The notes: generated by a model from the letters alone, not told the origin. DNA of 64,000 bases from an uncultured Odoribacter sp. (GCA_910589025.1 CAJURM010000003.1:62001-126000); one strand, 5' to 3'. Positions 43,721 through 52,976 are shown, counted from the stretch's first letter. Translations and numbers: made by a program.

Positions 43721-45145
43721 ATGGCGGTTGCAACAGTGAAAAAATTATTCCGGGACTACACGGGGGAATCCGTGGACGAGGCGACGGAATTTCCTTCGTC
43801 GGGTTCTTCCCGGCGTTATTACCGGCTGAAAAGCAGGCATTTCGGTTTGATTGGCGTGTGGGGGAACTCTCCGGAAGAGAACCGGGCGTTTAAATACATC
43901 TCTGTCCATTTCAAAGAGCAGGGATTGCCGGTGCCGGAGGTATATGCCTCTTCTGCCGACGGACTGGCCTATTTGCAGGAGGATTTGGGCGACACCCTTT
44001 TGTTTGACGTAATGGCGGAAGGCAGGAATACGGGAGAATGGAGTGAAGAAATATGCGCCTTATTGAAGAAAACCATACGCTTATTGCCCGCCGTCCAATA
44101 CAGGGGAGCGGAAGGAATGGACTTCGGGAAGTGTTATCCCTTGCCCGTCTTCAACCGCCGTTCCGTACTTTGGGACTTGAATTATTTTAAATATTGCTTT
44201 CTCAAGGCTGCCGTACCGGATTTTCAGGAAAACCTGCTGGAAGAGGATTTTGAGCGGTTTGCGGATATTTTGCTGCAAAACCCTACGGACACGTTTATGT
44301 ACCGGGATTTTCAGTCCCGGAATGTGATGGTGAGGAACGGTGAACCCTGGCTGATTGACTTTCAGGGAGGCAGGAAAGGCCCGGTATATTATGATGTGGC
44401 TTCTTTCCTGTGGCAGGCAAGGGCGAAGTTCCCGCCTGCTGTTCGGGAAATGTTGCTGAAAGAATACCTGGACGGATTGTGCCGTTACACGGTTGTGGAT
44501 GAAGCGGATTTCCGGAAGCGGCTGCGCTATTTTGTACTTTTCCGCCTGTTGCAGGTGTTGGGGGCTTATGGATTCAGAGGTTATTTTGAGAAGAAACCGC
44601 ATTTTCTGCAAAGTGTTCCGGCTGCCATGACTAATTTGAGGGAATGGCTGGCGTCCGGTTTTGATAAGTGCCCTTACTTGGCTTCTGTTCTGTCCCGCCT
44701 GGTGGAGTCCGACCGCTATAAGGCGGCTCCGCCGAAAGACTGCCTGGAAGTGAGTGTCTACAGTTTTGCTTATCCGAAAGGCATTCCGGAGGATGCTTCC
44801 GGCAATGGTGGTGGATTTGTATTCGATTGCCGGGCGATACACAACCCCGGGAAGTACGAACAATATAAGGCTTTGACGGGACTGGATAAACCGGTCATCC
44901 GTTTCCTGGAAGAGGATGGGGAGATTACAGTTTTCCTTTCGCATGTTTATGCTCTGGTTGATGCTTCCGTGGAACGCTATCTGAAACGGGGATTTACCAG
45001 TTTGACTGTGGCCTTCGGTTGTACGGGAGGACAACACCGTTCTGTTTATTCCGCCCAGCATCTGGCAGAACATTTATACGGCAAGTACGGCGTACGGGTG
45101 CGTTTGGTACACCGGGAGCGGCATATTGAAACCATTTACCAGTGA
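43721..45145 (+). CDS. AmgK-like sugar kinase fused to a RapZ C-terminal domain
   Basis: The 474-residue protein has two parts. Residues 1 to about 330 are an aminoglycoside-phosphotransferase-fold kinase: MYRDFQSRN around catalytic D196 and LIDFQGG with metal-binding D213; the first residue of the usual HxDxxxxN is Tyr. About 345-474 match the C-terminal domain of RapZ (FDCRAIHNPGKY, then GCTGGQHRS at 433-441). It lies 4 bp before a MurU-like gene, so the kinase is best read as AmgK, which phosphorylates MurNAc or GlcNAc at C1 in cell-wall recycling. RapZ's C-terminal domain senses glucosamine-6-phosphate in enteric bacteria, which suggests feedback control (inference). Confidence 0.85.
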   Translation: MAVATVKKLFRDYTGESVDEATEFPSSGSSRRYYRLKSRHFGLIGVWGNSPEENRAFKYISVHFKEQGLPVPEVYASSADGLAYLQEDLGDTLLFDVMAEGRNTGEWSEEICALLKKTIRLLPAVQYRGAEGMDFGKCYPLPVFNRRSVLWDLNYFKYCFLKAAVPDFQENLLEEDFERFADILLQNPTDTFMYRDFQSRNVMVRNGEPWLIDFQGGRKGPVYYDVASFLWQARAKFPPAVREMLLKEYLDGLCRYTVVDEADFRKRLRYFVLFRLLQVLGAYGFRGYFEKKPHFLQSVPAAMTNLREWLASGFDKCPYLASVLSRLVESDRYKAAPPKDCLEVSVYSFAYPKGIPEDASGNGGGFVFDCRAIHNPGKYEQYKALTGLDKPVIRFLEEDGEITVFLSHVYALVDASVERYLKRGFTSLTVAFGCTGGQHRSVYSAQHLAEHLYGKYGVRVRLVHRERHIETIYQ

Positions 45146-45149
45146 TACA

Positions 45150-45911
45150 ATGGCAGAGCGGATGAAAGAAGCTATGATTTTTGCAGCCGGATTGGGTACG
45201 CGTTTGCGTCCCTTGACGGACAATTTGCCCAAAGCATTGGTGCCTGTGGGAGGGAAACCGATGCTGGAACACGTCATTTTGCGCCTGAAGGCGGCAGGTT
45301 TTGCCCATATCGTGATCAATGTGCACCACTTCGGTCAGAAAATTATTGATTTTCTGGAAGAGCATAAGAACTTCGGAGTGGCGGTAGATATTTCGGACGA
45401 GCGGGACGCTTTACTCGATACGGGAGGAGGTATCCGGAAAGCCGCCGGTTATTTCCGGAAAGGGAGCCCGGTTCTGATTCACAATGTCGATATATGGTCC
45501 GATGCGGATTTGGCAGGTTTGTATGAAGGACATGGCAGGTCGCGGGCTGCCACTTCGTTATGGGTGAGCAAACGCAGCACGTCGCGTTATCTCTTGTTTG
45601 ACGAAGAGCACAGGCTATGCGGTTGGGAGAACACAAAAACAGGAGAGGTGAAATCACCGTTCCCCGGTTTTTCTCCTTCTGCCTACGAACCGTATGCCTT
45701 TGGCGGGATTCACGTGATTTCTCCTGCCTTGCTGGAGCGGATGCAGGACTGGGGAGAAAAATTTTCGATTATTGATTTTTATCTTTCAGTGGCTGGTGAG
45801 GCGATAATCCAGGCTTGTCCGGCTTCTGCGGGGGCGCTCTGGATGGATTTGGGAAAACCTGAAGCCTTGACGGCAGCAGAAAATTATTTAAAGTCGGCAG
45901 GGCATGAATAA
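45150..45911 (+). CDS. MurU-like sugar-1-phosphate nucleotidyltransferase
   Basis: The 253-residue protein is an NTP_transferase: the nucleotide-binding strand MIFAAGLGTRLRPLTDNLPKALVPVGGKPML is split by the GxGxR-PxT signature and includes the Lys after LP. DTGGGIRKAAGYF and HNVDIWSDADL hold the metal and sugar sites. In the recycling pathway MurU converts MurNAc-1-P to UDP-MurNAc, the step after AmgK, and the two genes are 4 bp apart here. The start at 45150 avoids the overlap of the TTG frame at 45126. The pgeF gene overlaps its end by 8 bp. Confidence 0.88.
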   Translation: MAERMKEAMIFAAGLGTRLRPLTDNLPKALVPVGGKPMLEHVILRLKAAGFAHIVINVHHFGQKIIDFLEEHKNFGVAVDISDERDALLDTGGGIRKAAGYFRKGSPVLIHNVDIWSDADLAGLYEGHGRSRAATSLWVSKRSTSRYLLFDEEHRLCGWENTKTGEVKSPFPGFSPSAYEPYAFGGIHVISPALLERMQDWGEKFSIIDFYLSVAGEAIIQACPASAGALWMDLGKPEALTAAENYLKSAGHE

Positions 45912-46671
45912 AAGCGGAACCCCCTCTTCCCCCTATTATCAGTTCGGCCTTTTGAGCAAAGAGGAAGGACTGTTGCATTTTGTTTCTTCCGGAGAACAGG
46001 GCAACTGCTCCAATCTGAGTTTTGTTGATCCGGATGCTTTGCGGAACAGACGGAGCCTGGCGGAAGCTGTCGGCTTTGAAATAGGGCAGCTCACAGTGGG
46101 AGAACAGACTCACTCGACACATGTTGCCATTGTCCGGTCGGAAGAACGGGGGCGGGGCGGATGTGATAACTTGTCCCGCATTCCGGATACGGATGCTTTG
46201 GTGACGGCGGAAAAAGGCGTCTGTTTGATGGTATTGACAGCCGATTGTGTCCCGGTATTGCTGTATGACCCGGTATGCCGGGTGGTTGCGGCGGTACATG
46301 CCGGTTGGAAAGGAACCGTGGGGAAAATTGTAATTCGGGCGCTTGATGTGATGAAGAAGGAATGGGGATGCCGTCCGGAAAATGTTTTGGCGGCGATAGG
46401 CCCCTCTATCGGGAAATGCTGCTTTGAAGTGGGGGAAGAAGTGGCAGCCCGTTTTGAAGAGCAGGGATTTTCCGCTGCTGTGTCCCGGAAAGGAAACAGC
46501 CCGCATGTGGATTTGCGGGAGGCTAACAAAATGCAGCTTTTGTCGGAAAGCGTGAGCGGTTCGCACATCGAATTGGCGCGGGTATGTACTAAATGTACTG
46601 TCCCCTCTTTCTTTTCTTATCGGGGCGGTGATACGGATTTCCGTTTCGGAACCGGTATCATGCTTAAATGA
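45904..46671 (+). CDS. pgeF: Peptidoglycan editing factor PgeF (YfiH family)
   Basis: The 255-residue protein carries the conserved zinc-site residues of the YfiH/PgeF family: His in QTHSTHV, Cys in TADCVPVLL, and His in VHAGWKGT. In E. coli PgeF removes wrongly built UDP-MurNAc-dipeptides (Ser in place of Ala); other members show laccase or purine-nucleoside phosphorylase activity. Placed directly after AmgK and MurU-like genes, with an 8-bp overlap, it fits a cell-wall precursor recycling and quality-control operon. Confidence 0.9.
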   Translation: MNKSGTPSSPYYQFGLLSKEEGLLHFVSSGEQGNCSNLSFVDPDALRNRRSLAEAVGFEIGQLTVGEQTHSTHVAIVRSEERGRGGCDNLSRIPDTDALVTAEKGVCLMVLTADCVPVLLYDPVCRVVAAVHAGWKGTVGKIVIRALDVMKKEWGCRPENVLAAIGPSIGKCCFEVGEEVAARFEEQGFSAAVSRKGNSPHVDLREANKMQLLSESVSGSHIELARVCTKCTVPSFFSYRGGDTDFRFGTGIMLK

Positions 46672-46758
46672 GACACACATGCCTGCGGCATGTGGAGACT
46701 GCTTTATTTTTTAGAAAGATAAAATCGTGGAACGCGACTAAGGTCTGGAAAATATATA

Positions 46759-46798
46759 TACTTTTGCACTCCTGGAAAAGAGAATAAAATCGGAGTGC
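46759..46798 (+). promoter_or_regulatory. Promoter and inverted repeat before the LrgA-like gene
   Basis: TACTTTTG at 46759-46766 matches the -7 consensus. GCACTCC (46766-46772) and GGAGTGC (46792-46798) are exact inverted copies, the second ending two bases before the ATG at 46800. It could be an operator, or a hairpin hiding the ribosome site if transcription starts upstream of it. Confidence 0.45.
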
Positions 46799-46799
46799 T

Positions 46800-47141
46800 A
46801 TGTTAGCGGGTGTTTTTATTATATTGTTTTTTTATGCTTTGGGAGAGGGCGTTGCGTGGTTGGTTCAGGGGTTTATTCCGGGGAGCGTGATCGGGATGTT
46901 GCTGCTTTTTACGGCTTTGTGTCTGAAACTCGTAAAACCGGAACAGATCAAGCCTGTGGTGAAATTCCTGTGTGACAACATGGCGTTATTTTTTGTACCT
47001 GCGGGAGTAGGAATCGTCAATGCAACGGATATTTTATCCCGCCATTGGCAGGCAATCCTGACGGCATGTGCGGCCAGTACGGTGTTGGTTATTGCAATTG
47101 TGGCTTATATCCAGCAATGGTTTGAAAAAAGGAGGGGATAG
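46800..47141 (+). CDS. CidA/LrgA family membrane protein
   Basis: The 113-residue protein has the four-helix layout of the CidA/LrgA family (FYALGEGVAWLVQGFIPGSVIGMLLLF, then NMALFFVPAGVGIV). In Staphylococcus such holin-like proteins influence murein hydrolase activity and cell death, and newer work links them to pyruvate transport. Its partner LrgB starts 2 bp later. The pair follows the peptidoglycan recycling set, but the gap and separate promoter suggest independent control. Confidence 0.88.
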   Translation: MLAGVFIILFFYALGEGVAWLVQGFIPGSVIGMLLLFTALCLKLVKPEQIKPVVKFLCDNMALFFVPAGVGIVNATDILSRHWQAILTACAASTVLVIAIVAYIQQWFEKRRG

Positions 47142-47143
47142 TC

Positions 47144-47836
47144 ATGGAAAATGTATTCAATTCCGAAATATTTATTCTGACACTGGTGGTCGGAGTCTAT
47201 CTTTTTGCCGTATGGTTGTATCGTAAAGTCCGTCTGGCCCTGCTTCACCCGGTGTTGGTATCTATACCCGTGTTGGCCGTGGTGACCCGGGTGTTGGGCA
47301 TCTCTTACGAATCGTTTGAACAGGGCAGCCGGATTATTACATTCTTACTGGGACCTTCCGTGGTTGTGTTGGGCTATTTGTTGTATGAACAGGTGGCTTG
47401 CCTGAAAGAGAATATGGTTTCTATTCTTACAGCGGTGTTTGTCGGGAGTGCGGTAGGAATACTGAGTGTCATATATATTGCCGGCTTTTTTGATGCCGAC
47501 CGGATGTTGATAGCCTCTTTACAGCCTAAATCCGTTACGACTCCGATAGCGATGAGTATTGCTGCCAAATCGGGCGGCATCCCTTCCATTACGGCGATAG
47601 TAGTGATTGTTGTTGGTATCTTCGGCGGTGTGGTGGGGCCTTTTGTACTGGATAAACTGGGTATAACAAGCCGCATTGCCAAAGGTTTGGCGATGGGTTC
47701 CGCCGCCCACGGTCTGGGTACGGCGCGGGCGATGGAACTGGGTACGGTGGAAGGTGCCATCAGCGGTTTGGCTATTGGACTGATGGGAACCATGACAGCC
47801 ATTCTTGTCCCTGTCGTTGAGGCCCTGTTGAATTGA
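47144..47836 (+). CDS. LrgB family membrane protein
   Basis: The 230-residue inner-membrane protein has the LrgB signatures KSVTTPIAMSIAAKSGGIPS and GVVGPFVLDKLG, then SAAHGLGTARAMELG. It pairs with the CidA/LrgA protein, whose stop lies 2 bp before this start. Known for the family: an LrgAB complex affecting autolysis and possibly pyruvate uptake. A terminator follows. Confidence 0.92.
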   Translation: MENVFNSEIFILTLVVGVYLFAVWLYRKVRLALLHPVLVSIPVLAVVTRVLGISYESFEQGSRIITFLLGPSVVVLGYLLYEQVACLKENMVSILTAVFVGSAVGILSVIYIAGFFDADRMLIASLQPKSVTTPIAMSIAAKSGGIPSITAIVVIVVGIFGGVVGPFVLDKLGITSRIAKGLAMGSAAHGLGTARAMELGTVEGAISGLAIGLMGTMTAILVPVVEALLN

Positions 47837-47880
47837 CAAAGAGGTAGTCTAAATCTTTGTCTTTCTTGTCTTTAAATGGG

Positions 47881-47915
47881 CTTTTATAGGCGGAGTCCCG
47901 CCTATGAAAGTTTTT
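47881..47915 (+). terminator. Terminator after the LrgB-like gene
   Basis: CTTTTATAGGCGG pairs with CCGCCTATGAAAG over 13 bp with one G-U pair (47881-47893, 47898-47910), loop AGTC, then five T. It separates this gene from the convergent PNP gene. Confidence 0.88.
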
Positions 47916-47959
47916 AATCCGTCAATTTGTGACAAAAGTGGTTTGTTTCGGATAAACTC

Positions 47960-48778
47960 TTATTGTAATTTAGAGATGATTGCCTGGAAGAGAGCAGTCA
48001 TGCGGGGCTGGGCGGTATTGCCGATGTCCTGCACTTCTTCGTGGTTTGTTTTAATCAGTTCCGGGGAAGCGGTGCTGTTGGTGATGACCGACATACCGAA
48101 ACACTCCATGCCCATGTGGCGGGCAACGATGATTTCCGGGACGGTGGACATGCCTACGGCATCGCCTCCGATGACACGTATCCAGTGGTATTCCGCCGGA
48201 GTTTCAAAAGAGGGGCCTTGTAATCCGGCATAGACGCCTTTTTGCAGTTTGATGCCTAATTCCCTGCCACATTCCTTGGCCAACCGGATGAGTGCCGGAC
48301 TGTAAGCGTCTGTCATGCCCGGAAAACGCGGTCCCAATTCATTGATGTTTTTGCCGCGCAGAGGATGTTCGGGGAAGAGGTTGATGTGGTCGGTGATAAT
48401 CATCAGGTCACCTACCAGGAAATTGGTATTCACTCCGCCTGCCGCATTCGATACGAAAAGCCGGGTAACGCCCAATTGATGGAGCACCCTTACCGGGAAG
48501 GTCACTTCCTGCATCGGGTAGCCTTCATAAAAATGGAAACGTCCCTGCATTGCGATGACATTTTTTCCGCCGAATTGTCCGATGAGCAGATTGCCTTTGT
48601 GGCCTTCAACGGTAGATACCGGAAAATTCGGTATGGCGGCATAGGGAATGGTGTGTCTGATTTCAATTGCTTTGCCCAGTTCGCCCAACCCGGTGCCTAA
48701 AATGATGCCGATGGTATATTTTTCCTTATCTAAAAAGCGGGAGATGTAAGCCGCACTATCTTTTATTCTTTGTAACAT
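47960..48778 (-). CDS. Purine-nucleoside phosphorylase (family 2)
   Basis: The 272-residue enzyme has the trimeric PNP pattern: IIGILGTGLGEL-like phosphate site IGIILGTGLGELG, NAAGGVN, and GPSFETPAEYHWIR with the conserved Glu, and MSVITN with the purine-binding Asn. It cleaves purine nucleosides to base and ribose-1-phosphate for salvage. It starts inside the 3' end of lpxK (23-bp overlap), so it is translated from the lpxK mRNA. Enzyme assignment is clear; the exact nucleoside preference is not. Confidence 0.93.
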   Translation of the reverse strand: MLQRIKDSAAYISRFLDKEKYTIGIILGTGLGELGKAIEIRHTIPYAAIPNFPVSTVEGHKGNLLIGQFGGKNVIAMQGRFHFYEGYPMQEVTFPVRVLHQLGVTRLFVSNAAGGVNTNFLVGDLMIITDHINLFPEHPLRGKNINELGPRFPGMTDAYSPALIRLAKECGRELGIKLQKGVYAGLQGPSFETPAEYHWIRVIGGDAVGMSTVPEIIVARHMGMECFGMSVITNSTASPELIKTNHEEVQDIGNTAQPRMTALFQAIISKLQ

Positions 48779-49808
48779 AGCTCTTTAATTCTTGGATGAA
48801 TGTTTCTTTTTTGTTGATAAATACCGGTTCTATGGGGATAAAACAGATTTTTTCCCTTATTTCCTGCGGCAGGCGGCAACCTCTCAGACGGGCGGCATCT
48901 TTTTCTGTCGTGAAAATGTATTTTTCCGGATTGTAAATTTCTTCAAATAGCGCTTGGATATTCCGGATATCCCGTTTGGAAAAACGGTGATGGTCGGGAT
49001 ACTTCAAGGCTGTGATATCGGGCGTCAGTTGTTTCAGGTAACGGATATAAGGTTCTGGCCGGGCAATGCCTGTCACACACAGGATGGAGGTCTGTCCGGT
49101 CGGTATGGGGACAGGAAGTCCTGTTTCCATGCTGCGGGGCGTAGCGTATTGCATCGTCGTGAAAAAAAGTCGCTGATAGGGTTTTATCCTCAGGTGTTTT
49201 GACCACAATCTTTGTTCGATGGGGGTCAAGTTGTCCGGGCATTTGGAAACAATGATGTAATCCGCCCTCCTCAAGGCTCCGGGAGTTTCGCGCAAACGTC
49301 CCGCGGGAAGCAGGCAGTCTTTGTAGCAGGGATGGTTATAATCAACCAGTACGATGTTTTTGTCGGCTTTTACATAGCGGTGTTGAAATGCATCGTCCAA
49401 TACAATGACTTCGGGCGGCAGGGGCAAGGAAAGCAGTTTTTCGATTCCTCTGACCCGGTTGGCATCACAGGCGACCTCTATCTCCGGAAATTTTCTTTTG
49501 ATCTGCAACGGTTCGTCACCGGTTTCTTCGGCAGTGGATTGGGAGGTCGCCAGAATGAAGCCTTTGGTGCGGCGTTTGTATCCGCGGCTCAGGCAGGCCA
49601 CCCGGAAGTCTTTCGACAGTTCTGAAAGAAGCCATTCCGTATGGGGGGTTTTGCCGGTACCCCCGACGGTGATATTTCCGACGCAGATAACCGGAATGCG
49701 GAAACTTTTGGATTTCAGTATCCCGGTATTGAAAAAGAAATTCCTGATCCCGACAACAATGCCGTAGATTAAACTGAGCGGTAGCAATATGATTTTCAGA
49801 ACAGCCAT
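48756..49808 (-). CDS. lpxK: Tetraacyldisaccharide 4'-kinase
   Basis: The 350-residue protein has the LpxK Walker A motif VGNITVGGTGKTPHTEWL and the following SRGYKRRTKGF and VVLDDAFQHRYV motifs that bind the lipid A substrate. It phosphorylates the 4' position of the lipid A precursor at the inner membrane. The N-terminal hydrophobic segment (ILLPLSLIYGIVVGI) anchors it. The order sppA-lpxK-PNP is usual in Bacteroidales; the PNP gene overlaps its end. Confidence 0.95.
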   Translation of the reverse strand: MAVLKIILLPLSLIYGIVVGIRNFFFNTGILKSKSFRIPVICVGNITVGGTGKTPHTEWLLSELSKDFRVACLSRGYKRRTKGFILATSQSTAEETGDEPLQIKRKFPEIEVACDANRVRGIEKLLSLPLPPEVIVLDDAFQHRYVKADKNIVLVDYNHPCYKDCLLPAGRLRETPGALRRADYIIVSKCPDNLTPIEQRLWSKHLRIKPYQRLFFTTMQYATPRSMETGLPVPIPTGQTSILCVTGIARPEPYIRYLKQLTPDITALKYPDHHRFSKRDIRNIQALFEEIYNPEKYIFTTEKDAARLRGCRLPQEIREKICFIPIEPVFINKKETFIQELKSYVTKNKR

Positions 49809-49834
49809 GTTGCGGGAAGTTAGCAGACAGGTGA

Positions 49835-51631
49835 TTAAAATTTTATATCGTAAGGCAGACGGGCCACCAGCCCTTGCTGGGTATTCATCATTTCTTTCAA
49901 GTCGCAGAATGTGTCGTAATATCCGCCCAATTCCGCATTCAGAATCCTGGCTTTGAGGGAGGCGGAAAGTCCGCTGAACAGCTCTTCAAAAGGATTTTTC
50001 TCTACCGGATATTCAGAGAGGCTGAATTTGTCCAGGCCTGCTTTTCCGGCAGCGATGCTGATGGCATCGTTCAGTCCGCCCAATACGTCTACCAATCCCA
50101 CGCGGAGGGCTTGTTCTCCTGTCCAGACGCGTCCTTGTGCCACTTCATGCACTTCGTCGCGGGTCATGTGGCGTCCTTGTGCCACCCGGTTCAGGAAGGT
50201 TTCATAACCGTTTTCAATGTATTTCTGGAGCACTTGTTTTTCATAAGCGTTCAGTGGACGGTTGCCGATAGGTAAGGGAAGCGGATAGGCTCCTCCGAAG
50301 TCGCTGTGTGCGTTTGTTTTTATGCTGCTACTTGTCAGTCCCAGTTTGTCTTTGATAAGTTTTTCGCCCGTAAAGAACTGTCCGTAAATACCGATGGAGC
50401 CGGTCAGTGTCATGGGGTCGGCGACAATTGTGTCGGCAGCACATGAGATGTAATACCCTCCGGAAGCAGCCACGTTGCCCATGGAAACAATAACCGGTTT
50501 TTCCCGGGTGGTCAGTTCGACTTCTCTCCAAATGATGTCGGAAGTTAAGGCGCTTCCTCCGGGCGAATTGACACGCAACACGACGGCTTTGACGTTTTTG
50601 TCCTGTCTGACTTTACGCACTGTGGCCGCTAATTCCGGGCCAATGGTTTTGGGGCTCTGGCTCATCCCGATTTGACCGGAAGCGTAGATAACGGCTATTT
50701 TATTTTTTCCGGCGGAGAGGGTTTTGCTTGTTATGCTTTTATTATAATCCGCTAACGAGACGAGGGGTAGTTTCTTGTCTGCGGCAATCTGGCATTTCCC
50801 TTTGAGGAAAAGCAGCATCTGGTCTTCGTAACATACACCGTCATACAGTCCGAAGGCCATTTCTTCCAGTGGGGTGCGGTAGTTCAGGTTATCGGCCAGC
50901 CAGTTCAGGGAGTCTACGGAAATATGGCGGCTTTCGGAAATGCTTTTCAGCATCGTTCCCCACAACGAATGCATATATGCCGAAATCTGTTCCCGGTTGG
51001 CTTCGCTGACTTCCGTCCGGGTAAAAGGTTCAACGGCCGATTTGTATTTTCCTACTTTAATGATTTCTGCTTTTACGCCGATTTTCTCCAGCAGGTCTTT
51101 ATAAAAAATTACGTTGCTGCCTAAACCCATCAGCATCAGCGGGGTTTCCGGATTCACAAGAACGCTGTCGGCTGCCGTAGCTAAGTAATAGCCGGTCTGT
51201 GAGTAGCCTAAATTGGTATAGCTGTAAATAAATTTTCCGCTTTTTTTGAAGTCAACTAAGGCGTTGCGGATTTCTTCTGCCGTGGCGAAAGGCAGAAAAT
51301 AGCTCTGTATGTCTGTGATGTTCAGGTAGATGCCTTTTATCTTCGGGTCGCTGGCGGCATGGCGTATGCTTTTTAGTATGTTGTTCAGTCCGAGGGATGG
51401 GGTGGATTTCATCGACATGAAATCCAGGTTGTCAAAAGGATTGGTGGACGTCCGGTCAGGGATGGAGTTTGCCAACGTGATTTCCAGAATGGAATTGTCT
51501 TTGATTTCGACGGTTTTGTCTCCCATGGTAGCTAATGCGCCGATGAAACCGAAAAACAAAACGAATACCAGAATGTTGATAATCACGAAACCGACGATGG
51601 TAGCCAGTACGTATTTGAAGAAACTTTTCAT
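49835..51631 (-). CDS. sppA: Signal peptide peptidase SppA (67K type)
   Basis: The 598-residue protein has an N-terminal membrane anchor (YVLATIVGFVIINILVFVLFFGF) and two tandem crotonase-like domains. The catalytic Ser is expected in GNVAASGGYYISCAADTIVA in the second domain, and the general-base Lys in IKVGKYKSAVEPF in the first, as in E. coli SppA. It degrades signal peptides left in the inner membrane. It lies 26 bp upstream of lpxK and 37 bp downstream of murA. Confidence 0.94.
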   Translation of the reverse strand: MKSFFKYVLATIVGFVIINILVFVLFFGFIGALATMGDKTVEIKDNSILEITLANSIPDRTSTNPFDNLDFMSMKSTPSLGLNNILKSIRHAASDPKIKGIYLNITDIQSYFLPFATAEEIRNALVDFKKSGKFIYSYTNLGYSQTGYYLATAADSVLVNPETPLMLMGLGSNVIFYKDLLEKIGVKAEIIKVGKYKSAVEPFTRTEVSEANREQISAYMHSLWGTMLKSISESRHISVDSLNWLADNLNYRTPLEEMAFGLYDGVCYEDQMLLFLKGKCQIAADKKLPLVSLADYNKSITSKTLSAGKNKIAVIYASGQIGMSQSPKTIGPELAATVRKVRQDKNVKAVVLRVNSPGGSALTSDIIWREVELTTREKPVIVSMGNVAASGGYYISCAADTIVADPMTLTGSIGIYGQFFTGEKLIKDKLGLTSSSIKTNAHSDFGGAYPLPLPIGNRPLNAYEKQVLQKYIENGYETFLNRVAQGRHMTRDEVHEVAQGRVWTGEQALRVGLVDVLGGLNDAISIAAGKAGLDKFSLSEYPVEKNPFEELFSGLSASLKARILNAELGGYYDTFCDLKEMMNTQQGLVARLPYDIKF

Positions 51632-51668
51632 ATATAAATGTTTTTAAAGTGTCGTTGTGTTTTTTTTA

Positions 51669-52976
51669 TTAATTGTATCTTACGATTTCCGCCCCGATAG
51701 CGTTCAGTTTTTCGTCAATATGTTCGTATCCCCGGTCAATCTGGTCGATGTTGTGGATGGAACTTTTGCCGTTGGCGGACAGGGCGGCAATCAGCAGGGC
51801 AATACCAGCGCGGATGTCGGGCGACGTCATTTTGGTGGCGCGCAACTGGGATTCGTGGTTTTGTCCTATGACTGTGGCCCGGTGCGGGTCGCAAAGGATG
51901 ATTTTGGCACCCATGTCGATGAGTTTGTCCACAAAGAAAAGCCGGCTTTCAAACATCTTCTGGTGGATCAGCACGCTTCCTTTGGCCTGGGTGGCAACGA
52001 CAAGGAAAACACTTAACAGGTCGGGGGTCAGACCCGGCCAGGGAGCATCGGCGATGGTCAGAATGGAGCCGTCGATGAAGTCTTCGATCATATAGTGTTC
52101 CTGGCGGGGAATGTACAGGTCGTCGTCCCGTTCTTCTATCCGTATGCCTAATTTGCGGAATGCCTCCGGGATGATTCCCAACTGCCGGATGTTTACATCC
52201 TTGATGGTGATTTCCGAGCGGGTCATGGCTGCCAGTCCGATGTAACTGCCTACTTCTATCATGTCGGGCAGACAACGGTGTTTGCAGCCGTGTAATTCTT
52301 TCACGCCCTCAATGGTCAGCAGGTTGGAAGCGATACCGGAAATTCTGGCTCCCATGGAGTTCAGCATCAGGCAGAGCTGTTGTACGTAAGGCTCGCAGGC
52401 TGCGTTGTATATGGAGGTGGTCCCTTCTGCCAGAACGGCTGCCATGATGATGTTGGCGGTTCCGGTGACGGAGGCTTCGTCCAGTAACATGTAATTGCCG
52501 TGAAGCTGCTGGGCAGAGGCTTTGAAACAACTGTTTATGGCGTCGTATTCAAAGGTGGCGCCCAATTTTTCAAATCCGAGGAAGTGGGTGTCCAGCCTTC
52601 TCCGTCCGATTTTATCCCCTCCGGGTTTGGGTACTAACCCGCAACCGTGAATGGCTAAGAGCGGCCCCAGAATCATGATTGAGCCCCGCAGGCTGACAGC
52701 TTTGTTGTAAAAATCTTCCGTTTGCAGATAGTCGAAATGGATGTCGGCAGCCTGGAATGTGTATTCCCCGTGTGTAGGATGTTCCACTTTTACTCCCAGG
52801 CCCTCTAATAGTTCGATGAGTTTCAGTACATCTAAAATTTCGGGGACGTTGGAAATGGTTACCTCTTCTTTGGTTAGCAGGCAGGCGCATATTACCTGCA
52901 ATGCCTCATTTTTAGCCCCCTGGGGACAGAGTTCTCCTTTCAGCCGCCGTCCTCCGGTTATTACGAATCTGCTCAT
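51669..52976 (-). CDS. murA: UDP-GlcNAc 1-carboxyvinyltransferase MurA with Asp in the active-site loop
   Basis: The 435-residue enzyme has the MurA/EPSP-synthase fold; KNEALQVICACLLT and NAAC ... EPYVQQLCLMLNSMGA match the repeated domain pattern. It makes the first committed step of peptidoglycan synthesis. The loop that in E. coli is GGCTIG carries GGDKIG here, with D121 in place of Cys115. This change is known to prevent covalent inhibition by fosfomycin. The gene is in an operon with sppA downstream. Confidence 0.95.
   Translation of the reverse strand: MSRFVITGGRRLKGELCPQGAKNEALQVICACLLTKEEVTISNVPEILDVLKLIELLEGLGVKVEHPTHGEYTFQAADIHFDYLQTEDFYNKAVSLRGSIMILGPLLAIHGCGLVPKPGGDKIGRRRLDTHFLGFEKLGATFEYDAINSCFKASAQQLHGNYMLLDEASVTGTANIIMAAVLAEGTTSIYNAACEPYVQQLCLMLNSMGARISGIASNLLTIEGVKELHGCKHRCLPDMIEVGSYIGLAAMTRSEITIKDVNIRQLGIIPEAFRKLGIRIEERDDDLYIPRQEHYMIEDFIDGSILTIADAPWPGLTPDLLSVFLVVATQAKGSVLIHQKMFESRLFFVDKLIDMGAKIILCDPHRATVIGQNHESQLRATKMTSPDIRAGIALLIAALSANGKSSIHNIDQIDRGYEHIDEKLNAIGAEIVRYN

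Noticed and set aside
44081..45073. Long minus-strand frames opposite the AmgK-RapZ and PgeF genes (also 45769-46680)
   Set aside because: They are antisense to clearly assigned genes and show no motifs.
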